Notes under the pieces: generated by a model | Database searches by the model: none | What the model was told of the DNA's origin: nothing | Seen by the model: only the letters and a program-made list of their open reading frames with translations | Translations under genes and position numbers: made by a program | Shown: positions 1 to 6,323 of the stretch, piece by piece | Numbering within the stretch: the stretch's first letter is position 1 | Layout: the number at the start of each line of letters is the position of its first letter | From: JAUVKT01 sp036350795 | GTDB lineage: Bacteria > Bacteroidota > Bacteroidia > Bacteroidales > VadinHA17 | Reading direction: 5' to 3' | DNA: 10,867 nucleotides | Assembly: GCA_036350795.1 (NCBI GenBank) | Contig: JAZBNV010000156.1 | Span: 1 to 10,867, forward strand

Positions 1-222
1 CTCGATCCTATTGCAGCTATTGAAGAGAGCTGGAGACTGACCAGGGGTTATGGCTGGACGATCTTCGGGATGGGCCTGGTTTCATTTTTCATTATACTTT
101 TTGGATTACTACTTCTGATTATTGGAATATTTCCGGCAATAATTTGGGTTACAAGCGCTTTCTCTGTTCTTTACCAGGATATACTTGAAGAAAAGGGAGA
201 AGCTCCTGAGCCCGCAACATAA
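1..222 (+). CDS. C-terminal fragment of a polytopic membrane protein
   Basis: The reading frame is open from the first base and ends at TAA 220-222, giving the last 73 residues of a protein that starts outside the window. It opens with the motif LDPIAAIEESWRLTRG, then a long hydrophobic stretch (about residues 21-58) that can hold two membrane helices, and ends in an acidic, Pro-rich cytoplasmic-type tail (EEKGEAPEPAT). A 'P-x-x-A-I-x-x-S-W-x-L-T-x-G' segment before a helical hairpin is typical of bacterial multi-helix membrane proteins of the YciC/DUF975/GPDPase-membrane-domain kind, whose function is mostly unknown. The family is assigned by pattern only. That this is a real coding end is supported by the hydrophobic pattern and by the terminator about 50 bases downstream. 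Confidence 0.72.
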   Translation, partial: LDPIAAIEESWRLTRGYGWTIFGMGLVSFFIILFGLLLLIIGIFPAIIWVTSAFSVLYQDILEEKGEAPEPAT

Positions 223-273
223 TAATTTACATACCGCACCTGTTTTTTTGTAACCTGACCGTTACACTTTTCA

Positions 274-303
274 AAAAAGGCGTCTCCATCAAGGCGCCTT
301 TTT
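274..303. terminator. Bidirectional intrinsic terminator
   Basis: AAAAAGGCG (274-282) pairs perfectly with CGCCTTTTT (295-303) around a 12-base loop. The GC-rich core is flanked by an A-run on the left and a T-run on the right, so the RNA from either strand ends in a hairpin followed by U residues. It lies between two convergent genes, about 50 bases after the plus-strand stop at 222 and about 90 bases after the minus-strand helicase stop at 392, and probably serves both. A smaller hairpin, GTAAC/GTTAC (250-254 with 261-265), lies just before it. Confidence 0.8.
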
Positions 304-344
304 CTTAATCCTTCTTATCGTTCCGGTATTTCCCGGGCATTCTG

Positions 345-356
345 TTCGCATGCGAA
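345..356. repeat. Perfect 12-bp palindrome, TTCGCATGCGAA
   Basis: Each half is the exact reverse complement of the other, with no spacer. It sits in the convergent intergenic region between the terminator and the helicase stop codon. The flanks GTTC (344-347) and GAAC (357-360) offer an alternative small hairpin. There is no T-run next to it, so it is not an intrinsic terminator itself. It could be a protein-binding site, an mRNA 3'-end structure, or chance. The rest of 304-391 shows nothing recognisable. Confidence 0.35.
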
Positions 357-391
357 GAACTGATCCTTCTCTTTATCCAGGTAACAGGAGA

Positions 392-2698
392 CTACTCCTC
401 AATCCTTAGCTTTGCAAACCTGAGAAGTAGTTTTTTTTCGCCTACAGAATCGAAACGGACTTTTGCTGTTGTGTTTGGAGCTTCTCCTTCGATTAATAAC
501 ACCTCTCCTCTGCCAAAGCGCTCGTGCGAAACTATTGTTCCCTGGCTGATCCTGTCCATGTCGCCCGAATAATCAAAAGATGTATCTGACGTAGAACTTC
601 GTGCTACTTCCTTAAGTTTCTTTTTCCCGTAAGGATTGAACTCAGCCTTTTTCTCGTAAAGATTTTGTCTTTCAGGGGCTTTCCAGCTGCCCGCTTTAAT
701 CTTACTCTTGCTGCCCGCTGCCTGAGCTCCTGTATGAGGGTAATTGAGATATTTTTCATCTATTTCACCAATAAACCTGCTTGGCTTTGCACTTTCGAGG
801 TTACCCCATTTATACCTGTTCTGGGCATAGCTCAGTGTGGCACTGTCCATTGCCCTGGTAAGCGCCACATAAAATAATCTTCTCTCTTCCTCAATTTCCC
901 TGTTTGTTCCGAGCGACATTAACGAGGGGAAAAGGTTTTCTTCCAGCCCGACAATATAAACATGCGGGTACTCAAGTCCCTTTGCCGAATGTACCGTCAT
1001 TAGCGTAACCCGATTCCTGTCTTCCTCGCCTTCGTTATCCTGGTCTGTAAACAGAGCAACCGTTTCGAGGTAAGCTGCAAGAGATGAGGGTTCACCATTT
1101 GTTTCGGCTGCCTCCGTAAATTCTTTTACAGCATTTAATAACTCCTGGTAGTTTTCGTACCTGCTTATTTCTTCCGGCGATTGCCCCTCGCGCAGATCCC
1201 TGTTAATTCCAGATACATCCGCAATTCTCCGTGCCAGGTTATAGGCATTCATTTTATCAGCCTGCGACATAAGACCGTTTAAGGTATCGGTGTAAACAGA
1301 AATCCTTTTCCAGGTTGCAGGAGTAAAAAGTGACTGCCATTTGTCAGGGTAGGCAATAAGTGACCACGCAGGCAGGTTGTTGGCATTTGCTGCCTCGAAA
1401 ATCCTGTCAACACTGGTTTTGCCGATACCCCTCTTCGGGTAATTTATTGTCCGTTTTAAAGCCTCCTCATCCCTGGGGTTTGTTACCATCCTGAAATAGG
1501 CAATTATATCCTTGATCTCCTTTCTTTCGAAAAATGACTGGCCCCCGTAAATCTTATATGGTATATTTCTTTTTCTAAGTGTTTCCTCAAAGATACGCGA
1601 CTGTGCATTTGTGCGGTAGAGGATGGCAAAGTCGTCCCACTTTAACTGCTGGCCAAGACTTTTATCAAATATGTCTGATGCCACCTTAAAGCCTTCTTCA
1701 GCATCGGTTACAGACATCAGTACATTAATCTTTTTTCCCTCTTCCTTCTCAGAAAAGACAGTCTTCTTAATCTGTCCGTTATTTTTATGAATTACGGTAT
1801 TGGCAGCCCCTACTATAACCTTTGTCGACCTGTAATTTTGTTCAAGTTTATAGAGCCTGTAGTCGGGATAATCTTTCCTGAAATTAAGGATATTCTCTAT
1901 CCTGGCACCCCTGAACGAATATATACTCTGAGCATCATCACCCACAACACAGAGGTTCCTGTGGTTTTCAGACAGTTTATTTACTATCAGGTACTGTGAA
2001 TAATTTGTATCCTGGTACTCGTCCACAAGCAGATAATTAAAGCGCTCACGGTATTCACGCAGAACCTCCGGGAAATCCCTGAACAGGATATTCGTATTTA
2101 AAAGCAGATCGTCAAAGTCCATTGCCCCGGCCCTGAAGCAACGAGCTGCATATCGTTTGTATATTTCGCCAATATGAGGTGCTTTTGAGGCTTTATCCTT
2201 TTCTGTTATGGCTGAATTGGCATTGTAAACTGAAGCCGTCACCAGGTTGTTTTTTGCAGCCGATATCCTCGCAGCAACTCCCGAAGGTTTGTAAATTTTG
2301 TCATCAAGGTCCATTTCCTTAATGATAGTTTTTACCAGGCTTCTTGAATCGCTTGTATCATATATGGTAAAGGATGAAGGATAGCCAAGTTTGTCAGAAT
2401 CTTTCCTTAATATTCGTGCAAAAATACTGTGGAAGGTACCCATCCAGAGGTACCTGGCATTGTTATAGCCGGCAAGTGATATTATCCTGTCCTTCATCTC
2501 GCCTGCCGCCTTATTGGTGAAAGTTAGCGCCAGTATTGAAGCGGCAGGTATACCTTTATTCAGAAGATGTGCAATCCGGTAGGTCAGAACCCTGGTTTTT
2601 CCTGCTCCGGCACCTGCAATTACAAGGGCCGGTCCTTCGGTATTTATAACAGCTTCATGCTGTGCCTGGTTTAGATCATTAAGGTATTCCTGCGACAT
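392..2698 (-). CDS. pcrA: UvrD/PcrA-type superfamily 1A 3'-5' DNA helicase
   Basis: This 768-residue protein is an ATP-driven DNA helicase of the UvrD/PcrA/Rep group, which acts in nucleotide-excision repair, replication restart and removal of bound proteins. All family motifs are in order: Q-motif region LNDLNQAQHEAV (6-17), Walker A AGAGAGKTR (28-36), Ia TFTNKAAGEM (59-68), Ib GTFHSIFARILR (87-98), DEYQD Walker B (226-230), III GDDAQSIYSFRGA (253-265), IV LEQNYRS (285-291), V TVHSAKGLEY (568-577) and VI EEERRLFYVALTRA (603-616). After a polar linker (about 655-715) comes the C-terminal Tudor-like segment GTIVSHERFGRGEVL (720-734), a hallmark of PcrA/UvrD rather than Rep. Length is somewhat above the usual 720-750. 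Walker B reads DEYQD where many members have DEFQD. The ATG at 2698 puts the Q motif at the normal distance. The gene is transcribed alone, from a promoter divergent to the next gene. The choice between pcrA and uvrD names is conventional. Confidence 0.97.
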   Translation of the reverse strand: MSQEYLNDLNQAQHEAVINTEGPALVIAGAGAGKTRVLTYRIAHLLNKGIPAASILALTFTNKAAGEMKDRIISLAGYNNARYLWMGTFHSIFARILRKDSDKLGYPSSFTIYDTSDSRSLVKTIIKEMDLDDKIYKPSGVAARISAAKNNLVTASVYNANSAITEKDKASKAPHIGEIYKRYAARCFRAGAMDFDDLLLNTNILFRDFPEVLREYRERFNYLLVDEYQDTNYSQYLIVNKLSENHRNLCVVGDDAQSIYSFRGARIENILNFRKDYPDYRLYKLEQNYRSTKVIVGAANTVIHKNNGQIKKTVFSEKEEGKKINVLMSVTDAEEGFKVASDIFDKSLGQQLKWDDFAILYRTNAQSRIFEETLRKRNIPYKIYGGQSFFERKEIKDIIAYFRMVTNPRDEEALKRTINYPKRGIGKTSVDRIFEAANANNLPAWSLIAYPDKWQSLFTPATWKRISVYTDTLNGLMSQADKMNAYNLARRIADVSGINRDLREGQSPEEISRYENYQELLNAVKEFTEAAETNGEPSSLAAYLETVALFTDQDNEGEEDRNRVTLMTVHSAKGLEYPHVYIVGLEENLFPSLMSLGTNREIEEERRLFYVALTRAMDSATLSYAQNRYKWGNLESAKPSRFIGEIDEKYLNYPHTGAQAAGSKSKIKAGSWKAPERQNLYEKKAEFNPYGKKKLKEVARSSTSDTSFDYSGDMDRISQGTIVSHERFGRGEVLLIEGEAPNTTAKVRFDSVGEKKLLLRFAKLRIEE

Positions 2699-2724
2699 TT
2701 ACTTGTACGGGATTTATAAGCAGC

Positions 2725-2732
2725 CAAAGTTA
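2725..2732 (-). promoter_or_regulatory. Candidate -7 promoter element of the helicase gene
   Basis: Read on the minus strand this is TAACTTTG, an exact match to the Bacteroidota housekeeping -7 consensus TAnnTTTG. It lies 27 bases upstream of the helicase ATG, implying a leader of about 20 bases. The matching -33 TTTG element is poor (the region about 20 bases further upstream reads AACTG), so the assignment rests on the -7 box and its position. Confidence 0.5.
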
Positions 2733-2761
2733 ATAAAACAAGTTGTAAGTACAGTTACATG

Positions 2762-2793
2762 TTTGGATTGAGTCTGCACATTTATTATACTTG
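2762..2793 (+). promoter_or_regulatory. Candidate promoter of the secreted PKD protein gene
   Basis: TTTG (2762-2765) and TATACTTG (2786-2793) are separated by 20 bases, matching the Bacteroidota -33 TTTG / -7 TAnnTTTG arrangement with one mismatch in the -7 box. Transcription would begin near 2800, leaving a 5' leader of about 50 bases before the GTG start at 2853. The leader contains a T-run (2815-2820) and is A/T-rich, without a clear Shine-Dalgarno sequence. Confidence 0.5.
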
Positions 2794-2852
2794 TACACTT
2801 TATAACAATTACCCTTTTTTGACGTTAAAGATTTGTACTACCAAACTGAATT

Positions 2853-4085
2853 GTGAAGAAATACTTCTCTCTGATATTATTGTTTTTACCACTCAGCCTG
2901 CCTGCACAGATTACTGCTCCTGGTAATAATGCTGTAAGGTATACAAACTACCCCTCGGGAGGAGCTGAGCATCCAATATTTATTTACTGTGGATCTTCCG
3001 GATCAGAACCTCAATTGCAGGCTGTGAGCCCCGGGGGAACCGGTCCCTATGATTTCGCATGGACCAGGTGGGATGAAGCCGCTAATTCCTTTTCTATAAG
3101 CCTGGGCAGCGATCCTGGCCAGATGATCTCGTCCAGGACATCACTTGATGAGGGCGGATACAGAGTTCGTATTACCGACGGGGGAGGCTATGATGTAAGC
3201 CTGGTAGCCTGGATTCATATTGATATGCCTGTGTCTGAGATATCTCTCGAGCAGTCGATCTGCGAGCAGGTTACCCTGCGGGGCAGGGCACTGCCGGATG
3301 AGTATTATTATGAAGATCTTAGCACTGGAGACCCCGTTCTCTTGCCTAATGCAGTTGAGTTTGTTTACTCCTCCAGCCCGGAGTCCTTAATTGGAAACCC
3401 GACTTTTCATACATACAATATAGCCGATTACGGTTTAAAGGTTCTTGGTACCCCACCACTCGAAGATGTGGATTATATTTACACGGTTACAGATAGTTTC
3501 AGCTGTTCATCTGTTTCATCATTTTTCTATGAATCTATACACGTAAAGGCCGACTTTGAGCTTGATCCTTCGGGCGGCGAAGCACCCCTGGAAGTGTTTA
3601 TTACAGATAAATCAATAAGGGCCTCTGATTATACCTGGAGGTTCGGAGACAATACTCTTTCAAATGATATCAATCCGGTTTCACATACCTATTATAAGCC
3701 AGGGATATATGCAATGAGCCTTACAATTGAGAGCGATCTGGGTTGTGTCGACTCTATGATTATCAGTGATATAGTTGTCGATCCATCCAGTATTAATATT
3801 CCAAATGTATTTACTCCCGACGGAGACGGTATTAATGAGTATTTTGTTGTTGAATCTGCCTCTCTGCGGTATATAAGCGTACAGGTTTTCAGTAAATCAG
3901 GACTGAGAGTATATTCTTTTACAGGGGAAGGCGACTCGCTTAAGGACTGGCAGGGCTGGGATGGTAAAATAGGAGCCTCAAAGGCTTCGCCCGGAATTTA
4001 TTATTATGTTATTAAAGCCAGGGGCTGGGACGATGTAATCTATGACGGCAAGGAGTACAGGGGTTTCTTCTATCTATACAGGTAG
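2853..4085 (+). CDS. Secreted PKD-domain protein with gliding-motility-type (T9SS type B) C-terminal domain
   Basis: The 410-residue product begins with a Sec signal peptide (MKKYFSLILLFLPLSLPAQ, cleavage near 19). The GTG at 2853 is chosen because it gives exactly this Lys-Lys-hydrophobic leader and no nearby ATG does. Residues about 45-125 look beta-rich, with 'GGTGPYDFAW...GGYRVRITDGGG' resembling SprB-type or Ig-like repeats. Residues about 233-309 are a PKD domain, with signature WRFGD (262-266), HTY (278-280) and PGIY (283-286). Residues about 317-410 are the gliding-motility-associated C-terminal domain (CHU_C/TIGR04131 type): PNVFTPDGDGINEYF (318-331), W-x-G-W-D-G (366-371), SPGIYYYVI (379-387) and a final FFYLYR. 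That domain is the known type B export signal of the type IX secretion system, so the protein is probably moved across the outer membrane to the surface or released. Ligand or adhesive function is unknown. It appears to be a single-gene transcription unit. Confidence 0.88.
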   Translation: MKKYFSLILLFLPLSLPAQITAPGNNAVRYTNYPSGGAEHPIFIYCGSSGSEPQLQAVSPGGTGPYDFAWTRWDEAANSFSISLGSDPGQMISSRTSLDEGGYRVRITDGGGYDVSLVAWIHIDMPVSEISLEQSICEQVTLRGRALPDEYYYEDLSTGDPVLLPNAVEFVYSSSPESLIGNPTFHTYNIADYGLKVLGTPPLEDVDYIYTVTDSFSCSSVSSFFYESIHVKADFELDPSGGEAPLEVFITDKSIRASDYTWRFGDNTLSNDINPVSHTYYKPGIYAMSLTIESDLGCVDSMIISDIVVDPSSINIPNVFTPDGDGINEYFVVESASLRYISVQVFSKSGLRVYSFTGEGDSLKDWQGWDGKIGASKASPGIYYYVIKARGWDDVIYDGKEYRGFFYLYR

Positions 4086-4116
4086 GAAGTACCTGAACTA
4101 TCACCACTCATCCACC

Positions 4117-4148
4117 CATCTTCTCATCTTCTCATCTTCTCATCTTCT
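4117..4148. repeat. Four perfect tandem copies of CATCTTCT
   Basis: The 8-base unit CATCTTCT is repeated exactly four times at 4117, 4125, 4133 and 4141, within a strongly pyrimidine-rich strand (about 4100-4180). It lies 31 bases after the stop of the secreted-protein gene. The unit length is not a multiple of three and no gene covers it, so it is a non-coding short tandem repeat that may vary in copy number by slippage. No terminator-like hairpin with a T-run was found between 4086 and 4260. Confidence 0.85.
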
Positions 4149-4183
4149 CCCCCTCATTCACTCTCCACCATCCCCTGTACGCC

Positions 4184-4259
4184 CGAAGCTCGTAGAGCGA
4201 AGGAGGAAGGTTCACCGAAGGCGGAACCCATTCACCGATCCAATACCGGCATTTACCGA
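4184..4259. repeat. Degenerate direct-repeat block (CGAAGG / TTCACCGA)
   Basis: CGAAG occurs at 4184, 4198 and 4216. The last two head a degenerate tandem unit, CGAAGGmGGAA followed by TTCAC. TTCACCGA occurs at 4211 and 4231 and as TTTACCGA at 4252, so the spacing is 20 and 21 bases, close to two helical turns. Two small hairpins are embedded: GCTC/GAGC (4189-4192 with 4196-4199, approximate), and GGTT-CCG/CGG-AACC (4209-4228) with a two-base bulge. The block could be a dispersed intergenic repeat or a set of protein-binding iterons upstream of the efflux operon. Neither is proven from this window. Confidence 0.5.
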
Positions 4260-4290
4260 TTTTAATCTTTTTTTAACAAAAAAAACTTTG
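4260..4290 (+). promoter_or_regulatory. Weak candidate promoter of the tetR-efflux operon
   Basis: TTTT (4260-4263), a 19-base spacer and AAACTTTG (4283-4290) resemble the Bacteroidota TTTG / TAnnTTTG promoter with one mismatch in each box. Transcription would start near 4295, inside the inverted repeat at 4282-4307, about 40 bases ahead of the tetR ATG. No better TAnnTTTG match was seen in the 250-base spacer. The A/T-rich setting makes chance matches likely. Confidence 0.3.
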
Positions 4291-4307
4291 GGAACTAAAA
4301 AAGTTTT
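4282..4307. promoter_or_regulatory. Inverted repeat, candidate TetR-family operator
   Basis: AAAACTTT (4282-4289) and AAAGTTTT (4300-4307) are perfect 8-base inverted arms around a 10-base spacer. The element lies 31 bases upstream of the regulator's ATG and overlaps the candidate -7 box, the position expected for an autorepressing TetR-type protein. The arms are almost all A/T and the region is full of A and T runs, so coincidence or a weak RNA hairpin are alternatives. Confidence 0.4.
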
Positions 4308-4337
4308 CTCATTATTGCATCGAAATTGAAATGTTTG

Positions 4338-4976
4338 ATGGATTACAGTAAGAGAATAAGCGAAGAGGCAGAAAAGCTTTTTATGAAATATGGTATCAGG
4401 ACAGTAACCATGGATATGATTGCTCATGAACTTGGAATATCAAAGAGAACAATTTATGAGAATTTCAGTGATAAAGACAGCCTGGTTACTCATGTTATAA
4501 GAGAGAGGGCGCTTAAGCAGAAGGAATCGTTTAAGGAGATAATGAAAAGCTCAGCCAACGTTATCGACGTGGTTTTTACTATAATTGAAACAGCCGGCAG
4601 GGAGATGAGAGACACCAACCCGAATTACATGCTTGATCTGAAGAAATATCATCATAAGGTCTTCCGGCTGCTTTGCGACAGGGGAGAGATACGTAATTCG
4701 GAAATGTCACTTGATATACTGAGACGGGGAGTTGAGGAAAAAATATTCAGGTATGAAATAAATATAGAGCTGGTAAATGAAGGAATACAGGGATTTATTG
4801 ACTCCATCCAGGAGAATGAACTATTTCATTCCTCAAAATATTCAAAATTTGAAATATTTGACAATATACTGTTCAGTTATCTCAAGGGGATATCAACAGA
4901 TGAGGGAAATAAAATAATTGATGAATACAGAAAGAAACTTGGAATAATAAAAAATGGAAATGATAATGAGAATTAA
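4338..4976 (+). CDS. TetR/AcrR-family transcriptional regulator
   Basis: This 212-residue protein has the N-terminal TetR DNA-binding domain: residues 4-50, with AEKLFMKYGIRTVTMDMIA (11-29) leading into the helix-turn-helix ELGISKRTIYENFSDKDSLV (31-50), including the typical T-I-Y-x-x-F-x-x-K-x-x-L ending. The remaining 160 residues are helical, would bind the inducer and dimerise, and show no recognisable ligand signature, as is usual for the family. The frame extends upstream to a TTG at 4326, but the ATG at 4338 is preferred because it gives the normal short N-terminus (MDYSKRISEEAEKLF). It is the first gene of the efflux operon, and its 3' end overlaps the TolC gene. By analogy with AcrR-like systems it probably represses its own operon until a pump substrate binds. 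The inducer cannot be deduced. Confidence 0.92.
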   Translation: MDYSKRISEEAEKLFMKYGIRTVTMDMIAHELGISKRTIYENFSDKDSLVTHVIRERALKQKESFKEIMKSSANVIDVVFTIIETAGREMRDTNPNYMLDLKKYHHKVFRLLCDRGEIRNSEMSLDILRRGVEEKIFRYEINIELVNEGIQGFIDSIQENELFHSSKYSKFEIFDNILFSYLKGISTDEGNKIIDEYRKKLGIIKNGNDNEN

Positions 4977-6294
4977 ATTACTTATACCGCTGTTTTTCCT
5001 GATAGCGGCGGTTATTAATGCACAGGAAGAGAAGGTAGCTCTTACTCTCTCGCTCGAAGATGCCCAGGAATATGCACTTCAGCATAATAAGCTTATAAAA
5101 GCATCCAGGCTTGACGTGGAAGTGTCAAATATGGCCAGGTGGGAAGCGATATCAGGTGGACTGCCAAAAGTTGAAGGTAGTGCATCGCTGAATGATAATT
5201 TAAAGATTATGACTACGCTTCTGCCCGGAGAGATTCTAGGTCAGCCCGGAATTTATGTCCCGGTACAGTTTGGCCAGCAGTTCAATGCAAGTTATGGAGT
5301 ACAGGTTTCACAGCTGCTTTTTAACGCCTCGTATTTTGTGGGCCTTCAAACCTCAAGGCTGGCACAGGACCTTTCGGCTCTGGGACTGGAAAAATCTGAA
5401 CTGGATACCAGGGAGGGCGTGGCTCAGACCTACTACCTGATACTGGTTACAGAAGAGTCGCTGGAAGTGCTTGCAAAGAATATTGACAACCTGGCAGAGG
5501 TACTTAAGTCAACAGAAGCAATGTACGAGGTTGGAATGGCTGAGTCAACCGATGTCGATCAGATGAGATCTAATATTAGCATGCTAGAAAACTCACTGAA
5601 GTCGATGGAGCGCAATATTGAAGTTAGTTATAACCTGCTGAGATTTCAGCTGGGTCTTGATCCTGAAGCTGAAATTGAGCTTACACAAAGCCTGGATGAA
5701 TTTCTTGAAGAGATTGACGTAAATCTTCTTACAATGCAGAATCTCAGTCTTGGAAGCAATATGGATTACAGGCTGATTGAAGGGCAGGAAAGAATGAATG
5801 AGCTGGGAGTTAAAATGCAGAAGTCTGCTGTTCTTCCAACCCTTGCGGGCTTTTATTCATATGCCGAAAGTGGAATGGGAAATAAACTGAATGATCTGCA
5901 ATGGTTTCCTAATTCAATGGTAGGCTTACAGCTTTCTGTACCGATTTTCGCAAGCGGTGAGAGATATTCAAAAATCAAAAAAGCTGAACTGGAACTCGAT
6001 AAAATACGTACCAATAAGTCGCTGGTTACAGATCAGCTCCTGATGCAGGAAAAACAACTTAAGTTTAATCTTGTAAATGCAAGGGAACAATTTGAAAGTC
6101 GAAAGGAAAATATTGAGGTAGCCGGGCGTGTTTTTAGCAGCGTGGAGAATAAATACAAGCAGGGGATGGCTTCAAGTCTTGATCTTACACAGGCCCACAA
6201 TAACTACCTTCAGGCAGAGAGTGATTACATATCAAGCCTTATTTCCTTACTCCAGAATAAACTGGCACTCGACAAATTATTTAATCAGCTATAA
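4966..6294 (+). CDS. TolC-family outer-membrane efflux channel
   Basis: The product (442 residues from this start) is the outer-membrane exit duct of a tripartite efflux pump. MRIKLLIPLFFLIAAVINA is a Sec signal peptide with cleavage before Gln20. Two homologous outer-membrane-efflux repeats follow (about 28-212 and 236-440). The first opens with LSLEDAQEYALQHN (29-42). The internal duplication shows as YEVGMAESTDVDQ (near 187-199) against YKQGMASSLDLTQ (near 397-409), each followed by a long coiled-coil helix. ATGs at 4954 and 4960 are in frame, but the one at 4966 avoids an acidic residue ahead of the signal peptide. All three choices overlap the end of tetR (by 11 to 23 bases), suggesting translational coupling. 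The adaptor gene starts 29 bases downstream. Confidence 0.93.
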   Translation: MRIKLLIPLFFLIAAVINAQEEKVALTLSLEDAQEYALQHNKLIKASRLDVEVSNMARWEAISGGLPKVEGSASLNDNLKIMTTLLPGEILGQPGIYVPVQFGQQFNASYGVQVSQLLFNASYFVGLQTSRLAQDLSALGLEKSELDTREGVAQTYYLILVTEESLEVLAKNIDNLAEVLKSTEAMYEVGMAESTDVDQMRSNISMLENSLKSMERNIEVSYNLLRFQLGLDPEAEIELTQSLDEFLEEIDVNLLTMQNLSLGSNMDYRLIEGQERMNELGVKMQKSAVLPTLAGFYSYAESGMGNKLNDLQWFPNSMVGLQLSVPIFASGERYSKIKKAELELDKIRTNKSLVTDQLLMQEKQLKFNLVNAREQFESRKENIEVAGRVFSSVENKYKQGMASSLDLTQAHNNYLQAESDYISSLISLLQNKLALDKLFNQL

Positions 6295-6323
6295 TAACCA
6301 GAAACAAAAAAATACAAGATAAA

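Noticed and set aside
2699..2852. SOS (LexA) box controlling the helicase gene
   Set aside because: I looked for CTGT-N8-ACAG-like or other recognised LexA sites on both strands and saw none. The LexA site of this lineage is not known to me, so this is absence of evidence only.
4209..4228. GGTT-CCG/CGG-AACC hairpin as an intrinsic terminator for the secreted-protein gene
   Set aside because: The stem is short and bulged, and no T-run follows it. It also lies over 120 bases from the stop codon.
4042..4329. Plus-strand 95-residue open frame spanning the repeat-rich spacer
   Set aside because: It starts inside the secreted-protein gene, reads through the CATCTTCT repeat as low-complexity Ser/Leu/His sequence, and ends at the tetR start region. 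There is no sign of selection as a protein.
4212..4427. Antisense 71-residue open frame over the tetR promoter and 5' end
   Set aside because: It overlaps the DNA-binding domain of TetR on the other strand and its translation matches no known family.
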